A DNA stretch of 24,717 nucleotides from Pezicula radicicola (lineage: Eukaryota; Ascomycota; Leotiomycetes; Helotiales; Dermateaceae). The notes beneath the pieces are model-generated. The model had not been told where the DNA came from, ran no database searches, and saw only the letters and a list, made by a program, of their open reading frames with translations. The position numbers and the translations under genes are program-made. Below, piece after piece: positions 10,893 through 20,480 of the stretch. The DNA is taken from positions 2,552 to 27,268 of the forward strand of contig PDUO01000139.1 in assembly GCA_003008705.1 (NCBI GenBank), in the 5' to 3' direction. Within the stretch, counting starts at the first letter, position 1. Each line of letters starts with the position of its first letter.

Positions 10893-13096
10893 ATGGTGGG
10901 CAATATGCAAGCAGGAGTGAATATCTCTGATGGGACGACAGCCACCAATGGACAAACCGCCAGTAATGATCAATCTGTCCAGGAGGGTAACACTTCCCCG
11001 GACTTGGGCACCTACCCGGATCATGAAAACCCCTGGTACCGCCAAGATTTTGATGGCTACAGGGTGACTGAGCAGCCACTGTATACACGGCGTCCACTTC
11101 GAATACTGGCCACGGGGGCCGGGGCCGGTGGTATCCAAGTGGCATATAAAGTCCAGAAATTCATGAAAGACGTCAACCTTGTGATATATGAAAAGAATAA
11201 GGACGTTGGCGGCACCTGGTTGGAGAACCGATACCCTGGCTGCGCCTGTGACATTCCGTCGCACAGTTACCAGTTTAGCTGGAACCTCAACACACAGTGG
11301 ACTTCCTAGTAGGTACAAATAGAATCCATACCATTGGCGGTACGATAAAAGATAATGCTAATAGAACCTGAACTCAGCTATTCGTCAGCAAAAGAGATCT
11401 GGCAGTACCTGAAAGACACCGCCACGAAGTTTGATCTGGAGAAATACATGAATTTCCAGCATACAGTGTTGAGTACGGAATGGGATGATGATGTTGGAAA
11501 ATGGGTCTGCAGGATCCAGCGACCAGACGGCAGCATCTTCATTGATAGTGTTGATGTAATCATAAGTACAAGCGGTCTGCTCAAGTGAGTTTCAAACAGC
11601 CCTCGAGATGGCAGATGCGAGTTAACATGGAATAGTCAATGGCGTTACCCGAAGTTACCAGGTCTGCATTCCTTCAAGGGAAAGCTGATGCACAGCGCGG
11701 CTTGGGACGAGGACTATGACCTCAAAGGGAAAACGGCAGGCATTCTCGGTGCAGGCTCCTCCGCCATGCAAATCGTCCCAAATATCCAGCCTGGTAGGTA
11801 TCCTCGATAGAAAAGGTCTGAAATAGCTTTTTGAAATAATTAGTAACTGACCTTGGCCCAGTGGTTCGGAAGTTGATAAATTTCGTGAGATCACCAACAT
11901 GGCTCTCTCCCGGCTTCGCACCAGGTCATGCGGGACCGGATGGCGGAAACTTTGATTGTAGGAACCTAATTCCTCAATCTACTATATGAGACTGCAGGAA
12001 GTCCACTGACATGATCTTTCATCTTGTAGATTCTGAGGAACAAAAGCGCCTTTTCAAAACGGACCCTAAGGCCTATGATAAGTACAGAAAGGAGCTGGAG
12101 CTAGAGCTGATTAGTCGATATGCTATCGTGAGTCTATTCTCCTGCAACAGACAAAAGCTGAACGGTCCACCAATTGCTGACGTGAACCTGTCATAATATT
12201 AGTTTGATACTGCTGGAAAAGCGCAGCACGATGCCAGAGCTGGGATCGAAAATGGCATGCGAGCTAGAATCAAAGACCAGCGGGTCGCTGATAGACTAAT
12301 ACCAAATTTCCCGGTTGGATGCAGACGTTTGTCACCAGGATACGATTATTTGAATGCCCTAGCCAAAGAAAATGTTGAGTTGGTGTCCAGCGCGACACAT
12401 GTGACACAGGATGGTGTGGTTGACGAAGAGGGAAATGAGCACAAAGTCGACGTGCTGATATGTGCGACCGGATTCGACACGAGCTTCGTGCCAACGTACA
12501 CTATCAAAGGCAGAGATGAGCTCGACCTGAAATCTTATTTTGGGGACTTCCCTCGAGGCTATCTAGGCTTGATGATCCCTCGACTCCCAAATTTTTACTG
12601 TAGGGTCCCTTAATCTCGCATTTGTTACTGTTCACACAGCTAGCGGTGATTTTAGTGTGCTGACTCGTTGACGATAGTTTTGATCGGACCAGGCTCTCCA
12701 GGAAGCCATGGAGGTGTCTTCGCGCTCTATGAATGGGCCAGTAGGTGGATGACCAAGACTATCAACAGGATGCAGGTGGAAAACATCAAATCCCTTGATC
12801 CGAGCAGAGAGGCGACACGCGATTTTTACAACCACTATCATGAACTGATGAAACGTATGTCCTTTAGCAGTCCTTGCAGCGCTTGGTATAAAAACGGGAA
12901 GGTCGTCGGGCCCGTTTGTGCCCAGTATCCGGGCAGTAGACTTCACTGGTGCGAGTTACTGCGGGAGCCTCGTTTTGAGGACTTTGACATATCTTATCTT
13001 ACTAAAAATCGGTTTCAGTATCTGGGAAGTGGCTGGACGCGCCTGGAACTTGAAGGTGGCGACAAGACTTGGTTTCTGGACGATCCAGAACTCTAG
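10893..13096 (+). CDS. Flavin-dependent Baeyer-Villiger monooxygenase (596 aa, 7 exons)
   Basis: FAD/NADPH enzyme that inserts one oxygen next to a ketone to give an ester or lactone. Exons: 10893-11308, 11378-11584, 11636-11793, 11862-11957, 12030-12127, 12203-12599, 12678-13096. Introns are 51-78 nt and all phases close. First Rossmann motif GAGAGG at 75-80, followed by GGTWLENRYPGCACDIPS. The family fingerprint FxGxxxHxxxWD is FKGKLMHSAAWD at 221-232. Second Rossmann motif GAGSSA at 246-251. ATG-type motif ICATGFDTSF in exon 6. Start ATG at 10893 has a good context (CAACCATGG); the open frame upstream has only a TTG. The N-terminal 60 residues are Ser/Thr/Asn-rich and low in complexity. 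No lesion seen. Fungal relatives act on meroterpenoids, steroids or alicyclic ketones; the substrate here cannot be told. Confidence 0.95.
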
Positions 13097-13699
13097 TGTG
13101 AAGTCAACCGACATCACATGCAAGATAGAGACCACTTCGTACAGTGGGAGATGAATTCTGGGAGTTGCGAACAGATTTAGGAGTTCAGAATATATGTTTG
13201 ATGCTAAAAGTAATTTATGTTTTCATACCAGAATGAATAGCAGATATTTCTCTTGAGGACTAGGAGCGTAAAGAAGGGCTGAATCTTACGTAGGTAGGTT
13301 TTGTAGCGTAGCGTTTTAATAGCAAGAAACTAATATATGTAGTATAGAATTAATGCTATTAAAGGGTAGTATACCGTACTACCAATCATAATTATGTTAC
13401 ATACTCAACATCGGAATTCAAATAGCAAAAGCCCACGGTTGAATCGAGTGTTTCTCTTCCAGCTTCTAGTCGATTCTCAATCTACGCAGAAGTGGAGTAC
13501 TCCCAAACATACAGCAATCTGGCAGACTTCAAGATCCATCCTTGAAGCTGGTCACATGGTACTATGTTATATTAAATGTATAGAAGCATGACTGAGCAGT
13601 TAACTACTGAGCTCTACTTGTACAACAAAGGGGCTATGAGGAAGAGAAAATGGTTTACCCTAAGTCTGCCTGCGGTAGAGTGAGGCAGAACATAAAATT
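13097..13699. other. Intergenic region between convergent BVMO and SDR genes; stem-loop sequences
   Basis: 3' flanks of two convergent genes. TTTTAATAGC (13314-13323) pairs with GCTATTAAAG (13355-13364). Immediately after, GGTAGTA (13365-13371) pairs with TACTACC (13377-13383). These may help end transcription from both sides or mark a decayed insertion. The 65-codon open stretch at 13394-13591 has no recognisable content and is not called a gene. Confidence 0.45.
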
Positions 13700-14747
13700 T
13701 CAAAGAGTAATACCAAAGTACTCTTCCACTACTTCAAAGGCTTTGCCGCGCTCTTTCAGCCGCGATGAGTTAGACTGGCCCCCGCCTAGTGCCTTCTGAA
13801 AATCCTCGCCTAACTGAGATTCTAGTTCGACATATCGCCCTCCGATGATGCTGATTGTCTTTCCATTTACTCTCGGTTCGCTAGCTAGATAGAGTGCTGC
13901 GAGAGCAACTGAATCGGCCCCTTGCACAGGCGTTGAGCTATTGCGGAGCTTTTCAAATGCACCTGGCTCCGGAATCAGCTGGGTTTCTGTGAAACCAGGA
14001 GCCAAACTGTTCAGAGATATGTTCAAAGGAGGTAGATAGTCGCGGAGACTTCTCATGAGGCCCACTAGCTGCAAATCATAACAAGTAAGCTACTGATAAC
14101 GGGAAAAAAAAGGTGGTAGGTGGTCGGAGTCCGTACGCCGTGTTTAGCAGTTGCATAAGTTGGTGAGCCATGAGCATCATATCCTGTCGGAGACGTTAGT
14201 ATCAACGCGAGTGATTTTTTTCAAGCCATCGCATACCTGACAAAGAGGTAGTTAAGATTATTTTCCCGCCTTTAGACTTCTTCATAAAGTGAATGGCGAG
14301 TTTTACAGTGTTTAGCGTCCCTATGACATTGACATGAATCGTTTGATATATCGGTTCGATGGGAATTCCATCCGTGTTTACCCTGTCCTCAAACGGGCGA
14401 TCTCCTTCTGCAACTCCTGCGTTTGCACACACAATATCAATCTTCCCGTATAAGGATAATGTTTTCTGAAAAAGCGAGAGTAAAGTGGCCCATGAGGTTA
14501 TATTGGTAGCAACGAAGGTCGTGTTCGCAATCTCAGCCTTTGGAGGATAAAGATCTCCATTAACAACAGTAGCACCTTGCCTGGAAAAATGAGTAACCAT
14601 AGACAAACCGATGCCAGATGATCCCCCTATCGAAATGGTCAGGCTTTTTGCTGGCGTACACTTCCATTGGGTTAACTAACCAGTAACGATCACGACCTGT
14701 CCAGTGAAATCTGCTGACGACGCCTTAGAAAGATCCATGGCCGACAT
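13700..14747 (-). CDS. Short-chain dehydrogenase/reductase (SDR), NAD-type, 290 aa, 4 exons
   Basis: Classical SDR, interconverting a secondary alcohol and a ketone. Exons: 14747-14681, 14626-14237, 14183-14137, 14068-13700. Introns of 54, 53 and 68 nt, all in phase. Cofactor motif TGGSSGIG (22-29). An Asp follows the second strand (VNGDLY), which usually means NAD(H) rather than NADP(H). CANAG motif, then the catalytic region with Ser near 150 and YATAK (Tyr162, Lys166). It resembles the fungal 15-hydroxyprostaglandin-dehydrogenase-like group in length and motifs (from memory). Start ATG 14747 precedes MSAMDLSKAS; a second ATG at 14738 is the alternative. No lesion seen. Making the ketone for the neighbouring BVMO would be a natural role, which is inference. 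Confidence 0.93.
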
Positions 14748-15517
14748 GATGGTTTGCGAGAGCATATGTCACACCATGTTACCTTCACCACTAATGTATA
14801 CGCATATTTCCACAAATGTCTCCTCTTGGCTGTCCAGCAGTAGTAGTGGCGTCGAAAAGGAATTGTCCAGTCGAACTGCCCCCTCGGGCCGCGTGCCGTG
14901 GCTGTCGCTGTCGCTGTCGGAAGTACTACCAGTAGTGCAAGCTACGATTCGCTTATTGTCGGTCAGCTTCTCCTTATAGTAAGCGTAGCGCAATCTCCTG
15001 AATAAGGTAGCCTCCCCACCTGGAATACTCTGACGGGGTTCCCCACCCCAGATCTAATTACAGTAAAATACGGGGGTAATGCCATGTCCACTCCAGTTCT
15101 CCGGATGATAGCCTCGGGAGCTCGGGACCCCGGGACCTTGGTTCTGCCGGTCTAGTTGTTGGCGTCGGTCGAAACGCGCTTCCCGGTACGTCTTGTCTGT
15201 CAACAAAGACCGTGGAAAGCCCATTTACCCAGGCTCCGTGACATACGGGACCTTAATGAGAACCTGTCATTTCTATCATCAAGTTTCAGAGCATACCTCC
15301 CTTATATTCGGAGGCAAGGCTAAGGCAGGGAAATCTTAGTACAATTAAGCTGTCATTTAACGTCTCGGTGTGTTCTGATAGTATCTCCGGTCAGTCTCGC
15401 TCGGTATCGTCGCCAACTACTACTACAAATGCTTCCACATTCCTGTTTCTCCAACCTCCTGTACAACTTATAGAAGCCAGGCACCCCAAATTATACCAAG
15501 CTAATTGGATACACATC
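14748..15517. promoter_or_regulatory. Intergenic region upstream of SDR (-) and dienelactone hydrolase remnant (+)
   Basis: About 770 bp between divergent genes. CCTCGG, the hexamer seen in the P450/BVMO promoter, occurs at 14882-14887 and 15112-15117. Around 15030-15140 there are G/C-rich words including GGGGTTCCCCACCCC. A minus-strand open stretch (14769-14993) lacks an ATG at its start and contains a SDSDSDS run made by CTGTCG repeats; I do not call it a gene. No TATA element stands out. Confidence 0.45.
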
Positions 15518-16519
15518 ATGTCGTCTTGCTGTAAGAGTGGTTTTCGGTGGGAAGGCAAGCCCGAGGGTACAGAGTCGACAATTGTTGAGTTGAACTGAAC
15601 TAGTTGCTTGCCTGTCTAACGTTGGAGCAAAGCTCCCTATATATAGTTGAGTATCGCGTCTAGTACAACATAGGGAGTGAGTCATTACAGTATGAGGAAT
15701 GACTCAATACAATAAAAGGATCTTATAAAGTGTAGGATTTGATGGAACAATGTCACGTGAAACACCCCGATAGCATATTCCAACAACAATCGGTGTAAAC
15801 GATACTTATGTCACTAGTACCAACAAAGATGCCACGACCCTCATCGTCGCGGACGTTTTTGGCTGGACGTTGACAAATTCGAGGCTGTTAGCCGACCACT
15901 TTGCTAAAGAGGCCGACGCCACTATTTCATAGCCCTTGCAAGCCCAAACTTGGCTAGCTAGCCAAGGGATGCCTCTCTGACCACTGTGACCAGTTTCGGC
16001 GGAGAGATCGTTCCTCCCGACGTGTTGTCCGACCCGGTAAAGCGAGAGAATTTCGATCTCCCGGGCTTCTTTGGCCGCAACAACAAAGAAATCCGTGGTC
16101 CCCAGATCTTCGCCGTCGCCAAGGAACTCCGCTCAAAATATAAGAAGCTGGGAGCCATCGGCTACTGTTACGGTGGCTGGGCAGCCTTCCAGCTTGTGGG
16201 CAAAAGCAACAACCTCCTTGATTGTGTCAGCACCGCACATCCATCATTGCTTGACAAGAGCGAAATCACAAACCTCGCTGTGCCGACGCAGATCATTGCT
16301 CCCGAGACCGACTCTTACCTTACTCCGGAATTGAAAACATTCTGTAACGAAGAGATCCCCAAATTGGGCATTGACTATGCCTATGAATATTTCCCTGGAC
16401 TGGCGCATGGCTTTGCTACCAGGGGGGACCAGAATAACAAACTTCGCAAAGAAGGGCTTGAGAGGGCAAAGAACGTGGCGGCTCATTGGTTCATACAGTA
16501 TCTCCATGAAATGAAGTAG
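15518..16519 (+). pseudogene. Dienelactone hydrolase-family protein, disrupted by LTR insertion B and an in-frame stop
   Basis: The family cleaves lactones of the dienelactone type or related esters. Pieces in order: 15518-15582 starts MSSCCKSGFRWEG and runs to ESTI; after the LTR, 15791 on continues GVNDTYV...LIVADVFGW...LLADHFAKEADAT; then 15994-16519 from FGGE to the stop. The catalytic triad survives: Cys in GYCYGG, Asp in PETDSY, His in GLAHGF. Without the LTR and one TSD copy, 65+147+526 nt gives 246 codons, the usual family size. That sum assumes a GC-AG intron at 15938-15993 (donor GCAAGC, branch CTGAC, acceptor CCAG). A TAG at 15930-15932 falls where the family normally has a YxPD-like stretch, so even the LTR-free form is broken. 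The 3' half is intact and open. Confidence 0.82.
15583..15785. mobile_element. Solo-LTR-like insertion B (203 bp) with 5-bp target-site duplication ACAAT
   Basis: ACAAT occurs directly on both sides (15578-15582 and 15786-15790). The ends are TGTTG and CAACA, a perfect 5-bp terminal inverted repeat with the TG...CA form of LTRs. Internal features shared with insertion A in the same order: ACTAGTTGCT, GGAGCA-AGCTCCCTATATATA, TGAGTCA (15678-15684) and TGACTCA (15700-15706), AATAAAAGGATCTTA, and TCACGTGA (15753-15760) followed by AACACCCC. The TATA-like and AATAAA-like positions suit an LTR with promoter and polyadenylation signal. Identity to A is roughly two thirds by eye. It sits in the dienelactone hydrolase coding sequence. 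Confidence 0.85.
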
Positions 16520-17259
16520 CTTGGGGTGATATTCTGATATCTGTGTATTTGAAGAAAAATAACATAGTATGGGTGTATGAGGAGGCGGTAAAGCCAAAAC
16601 AGTCCATCATCTGAACGTTCAATACAGCTTCTAGTCCATTTGTGGTTCCCGCTGCCTAAGAATGCCGCATATTCTTTAGCCTCCACGCCGGTGTGGTAGT
16701 TGAAGGCATCGGGGTTTGTATATCAAGTCAGAGTGCGGTGCTGTGTGTGACAATTACTGACACGATCTGGACTTCGTAGATATGTGAAATCCACATACTG
16801 TACCTCCAATCTTATTCTTCCATTATCCCTACCTGATCAAATTTGCAAGTGCGCTCCAAGAGACCATCCCATCATCACCATTTTAATCAGCTGGCGCAAG
16901 GTTTCAAATTGGTGAGCCAGATGACAATGTCTGCAAAGCCTTCTTGGGAAGAGCCAGTCTGCAGCCAGTATCTGAGGATGCAGTATGTGTATATATGTCT
17001 TCATTTACCCTGACCACTCGTTAAAGTTAGTTATACACCTCCACATACTAGACTGGGTACGGATTCGTATTTTGGTCTAGTGGTAAAATCAACTGTCGAG
17101 GCGATATTCAGGCTACCACTTCTGTGTAAATACATGATTTGTGTGTTCCATTGTGATTGTTCCAAATTTCCAACGGTGAACTTTGAGCCTCACTTGGGAA
17201 GGCCTGTGATTGTCTCCACTTGAACCTGTGAAAAGGCTTGGGTACTCCATAGCCCCGGG
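16520..17259. other. Intergenic region between convergent gene remnants; nothing recognised
   Basis: About 740 bp between the dienelactone hydrolase 3' end (+) and the FAD monooxygenase 3' end (-). No open frame with recognisable content. At 17070-17090 the words GGTCTAGTGGTAAAATC resemble a tRNA D-arm, but no acceptor, anticodon or T-arm follows. CTTGAGAGG- and CCAG-rich stretches are unremarkable. Confidence 0.4.
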
Positions 17260-18105
17260 TTAACCAGACCCTTTAGGTTTCACAATCTTACCAAGGTAAT
17301 CCCCTACTTCATCGCCTCTGTCTAACTCGGTGCAAAAGCCCATAATCCCATCTGGGCGCAACACTGCAATGCCCCCTGACTCGGAGATTGTACCGTACTT
17401 TTTGCGGGCTACATCACCCTCATCGTAGTACACATTCCCAAAGGGATCGGTTCCCAGAGCCTCATGGACTTGCAATCCGGTTCCAGCAACAATGGTGGCA
17501 AAGTTGAAGGCGTCTTTCAAGTGTCCGGTGAAGGAGTCCGGGCCGTCTATGTAGGAACGTAATGCATGTAGTTTTGCTCTTGTCTGAAGGGGCTAGCCAG
17601 CGAAGACGATGACCCAGAATTTTCCGTTCTTGGTAATCTCGTAGAGGCGCGTCGGAATCGTCATGCCCGGCTTTCGTACGATAACGTCTGGAGCACGATG
17701 TCCCGGTTTGATGTGACCTGTGTTGGAAACCTTGTTGATCACAGTTCCCTCGTCATAGTGTATACCAAGACCGAACAAGAACTCGGCATACTTCTGTTGA
17801 TGATCACCGAGTGCGAGGTTGGGATCTCCCGCGTGGCTGGTGGTCTCGGCATAATCATCAGGAAGCTTTCCTGACATTAAATTTGCAATATTCTTATCCA
17901 AATTGATCAGTTGCAAGGCCGTCTTCCGTCTCTCAGGGTTGTAGGTCTCCAGCACGCTCGAATTATACCAGCCTTTGATGACGCCTCCGAGCTTCCAGGC
18001 AAGGTTCACGCGGCTTTGCACGTTCCGTCCATCCTTGTCGTAGGTGACGGCCGAGGCTTGGGATAAAGAAACGTTAATCGACTCCCTTGGTAATACATGT
18101 ATTAT
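17260..18105 (-). pseudogene. C-terminal remnant of a phenol-hydroxylase-type FAD monooxygenase
   Basis: The family hydroxylates phenols using FAD and NADPH. The surviving part reads NVQSRVNLAWKLGGVIKGW, then SSVLETYNPERRKTALQLI, which are the helix after the FAD domain and the segment that follows it. After these comes the thioredoxin-fold C-terminal domain (FWVIVFAG, LHALRSYIDGPDSF, SGGIAVLRPDGIMGF). The N-terminal FAD domain is missing: there is no GxGxxG, and the GD...H/GQGMN region just before NVQ is replaced by VTYDKDGR. One in-frame TAG at 17593-17595 splits the C-terminal domain; the frame is open on both sides, from about 18105 to 17596 and from 17592 to 17260. CAG to TAG is a CpA to TpA change, as RIP would make. 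The 5' limit is uncertain. Confidence 0.8.
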
Positions 18106-18464
18106 TGCCCGATCCTACAGGGTATACAGCACCTCCACCAGCATTTGAGGTATATGGCGTCTTTGGTTCTCGTTCGCTTTTCGAGACAAGGAAAATTATA
18201 GAGACGTTTACGCTTACTGTACGTAGATCCATCGAAGCCGACCCACGGATTACAGGGATCAAAACGCTTTCAAAGAACCGTTTCATTTGGACCTCGGCCC
18301 GAGCTTAATCCTAATTTGAACTAAAGAAAATCTGCGAATATCGGTTGCGAGATTAGAAAACTTCCACTAAATAGAATAGATTCTCAGTTGCTCTCAATAA
18401 TTTGCAACTTTCCCGCTTCGAGAGTTCGCAAGAGGCGGGCATTTACCAGAATACAATCGAAAAT
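18106..18464. other. Region upstream of alpha/beta hydrolase; unrecognised open stretch and candidate promoter
   Basis: Holds the promoter of the hydrolase at 18465 and, on the minus side, whatever replaced the missing 5' half of the FAD monooxygenase. A plus-strand frame is open from about 18107 to 18305 with protein-like content (ends with NRFIWTSARA) but no ATG; I do not recognise it. CCTCGG, seen also in the P450/BVMO promoter, lies at 18292-18297, about 170 bp before the hydrolase ATG. Confidence 0.4.
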
Positions 18465-19725
18465 ATGGCGCAATATTCTCACCTCTCCACCCCTGCCGAA
18501 GAGTGGGTGGAGGTAAGTCAACTCACTCCCTCCTGTAAGCAAATTAGGCCTGACATATCTCAGTTTTCCAGCAACTTGGCACCGCCTCCTTTGGAAGGTT
18601 CCTTGACTGATCTACGAGACCAGCTTGCCAATATGAAAAAAATCATGAATAATAAAACGGATATGCCAAGAACAGGGCTCGAAGTTGAGGAAGTCACAAT
18701 ACCAGTACGCAACAGATCGCATATCCCAATTCGATACTACAGATTGGTCGGAGCCGAGAAACTACCGATTGTACTCCTGTAAGCTGCTGAACACGTGCAA
18801 TTGAGTTTTATTCTGCTTTTTACCGGATGTTAATGGCGACAGATTCCATGGCGGTGGCTATGCGCTAGGCAATCTAGACAATGAAGAAGGTGTGAACGAC
18901 CTGGGGCGGTATAGATCATGGCATCGACTGAAACAGGAGTTTAGTGTCCAGCCGGTTCATCGCTGAACATTGCCGAGCAGTTGTGATCAATGTGGGCTAC
19001 CGTCTTGCCCCAGAATTCCCCTTTCCAACTGCTCTAGAGGATGGCTACGATACTTTGTTATGGGTAAGATACTCGCTCTATTTCATCATTTCCAAGGACT
19101 AATGGCAGTCATTGGCCGCCGAAAATCAGAAATTATTCAAGGGAGATGCGTCTCAAGGGTTCATCGTTGGAGGGTTTTCAGCAGGTGCAACGATGGCCGC
19201 AGTCATTGCTTTTCAGGCTCGAGACAATGGCCTCAAACCTCCAATAACTGGACAACTGCTCTCACTTCCCTTCTTAGTACATAGGACCGTCTACCCTGAC
19301 GAATACAAGAATGAGTTGCTCTCCGTCAAGCAGAACGCTGAAGCTCCAATCATAAACTCGAGAACTTTGGATACCTTTGATGGTTTGCAACCTATCTTTA
19401 TTTTCTCGGGTTCAACTGCAATCTGACAAAACTCAAACTGTGAGCAGGATACTATCAAGTTCCAGACTGGACTGATCCACGGGCATCACCTCTCCTGCTC
19501 CCCACTCTCACAAATCTTCCGAAAGCGTATATGCAAATTGCAGGGCTAGATCCCTTCCGCGATGAGGCATTGTTATATGACAAGCTTTTACGAAAGAATG
19601 GCATCGATACCAAGGTCGATATATATCCTGGCCTCCCTCATACATTCTGGACATTTCCTAACCTCCCTTCGAGCAAGAAGTGGACCCAAGATCTCGTACA
19701 AGGCATGAAATGGCTTCTGGAGTAG
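18465..19725 (+). CDS. Alpha/beta hydrolase, hormone-sensitive-lipase type (330 aa, 6 exons)
   Basis: Carboxylic-ester hydrolase, probably cytosolic (no signal peptide). Exons: 18465-18512, 18564-18778, 18843-18908, 18952-19063, 19109-19382, 19448-19725. Introns are 43-65 nt and all phases close. Oxyanion motif HGGG (90-93), then VVINVGYRLAPEFPFP, which is typical of this group. Nucleophile Ser171 in GFSAG, Asp near 273 in GLDPFRDE, His303 in GLPHTF. The start ATG gives MAQYSHLSTPAEEW; upstream frame is open but lacks ATG. Intron 1 uses GTAAGT with the acceptor at 18562-18563, because the next AG would shift the frame. No lesion seen. Hydrolysing an ester or lactone made by the BVMO is a reasonable role but inference. 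Confidence 0.94.
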
Positions 19726-20480
19726 AGGAATTCAGGGATCCGGCAACGGCTCAAAGGGAATTATTGGCTTATCTTTGAAACTATGCAATCGTAGCGGTTA
19801 GCATTGATCAAGGTTAGACGGGTGAAGAGCACGCCAAGATAGCAGTCATACCTGCCAACGTTTATTCAACAATTTTGATGTTCTCCAGAACTATAATGCC
19901 GTGTTCCCCTCTACCTTAAAGGTGGAGAATTTGGAATTTTTCTTGGTAATGGGTAAAGCGCCCTAGTTGGTCCTCTATCGCTTTCTTTGAGTCACGTAGA
20001 AAACTCTGCTGAGAGAGAAATGTCAGTGAAATTTTCGTCTATATGCTGAGCCCTTTTGTCTTATCAGGCCGCTTGCTTAACCATGGTTTGTCGTACTATA
20101 ATTGCTCATTTCTCGTCAATTGAAAGCCCGTGGGTGGCTTATGGACACCATCTCTCGCGGACAGCCCATGGGCGGCGCCGAGTTTTACTGTGAAGACATT
20201 GGCACTACTCGGTGACACCATTCGAAAGCGACCATGTTGTAGTCTCCAGAAAGATCAGGCTGTCTGGGTGTTCCTCAGCCCTCTCTTATGTTCAATCCCC
20301 ATGATCCGGGGCTGTCTCTATGTTGCTTAAAGGTCAGTTGAGGAGCTGACTCAAGCAAGCGCGTTTGTGTTTCCGGCGAGTCACGTGCGTGAAGCCTTCC
20401 TAACCCTGGTTTCATCTATACTTTCCGATTATTAATATAGCTAGTTTTAGTAGATCTTATATAACGAAATCGGTGTCTCT
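19726..20480. other. Right edge of gene island; no supported gene
   Basis: 3' flank of the hydrolase and transition to RIPed DNA. TGAGTCA occurs at 19988-19994, TGACTCA at 20347-20353 and TCACGTG at 20381-20387, the same motif classes found in the two LTR-like insertions, but I see no LTR ends or TSD here. A 66-codon open stretch at 20130-20330 has no recognisable content. From about 20430 the sequence becomes AT-rich, and CpA and TpG vanish after about 20480. Confidence 0.45.

Noticed and set aside
14769..14993. Minus-strand open frame just upstream of the SDR with a SDSDSDS run
   Set aside because: No ATG at its start, low-complexity CTGTCG repeats explain the run, and the SDR has a good start at 14747; treated as 5' flank.
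17070..17130. Possible tRNA gene: GGTCTAGTGGTAAAATC looks like a tRNA D-arm
   Set aside because: No matching acceptor stem, anticodon stem or T-loop (GGTTCRA) follows within tRNA distance, so at most it is a chance match or fragment.
20130..20330. 66-codon plus-strand open frame downstream of the hydrolase
   Set aside because: Not recognisable, no splice context and no homologous motif; at the composition border.
20341..20390. Third LTR-like copy suggested by TGACTCA and TCACGTG near the island's right edge
   Set aside because: The motifs are there but the surrounding sequence does not align with the two insertions, and no TG...CA ends or 5-bp duplication could be found.
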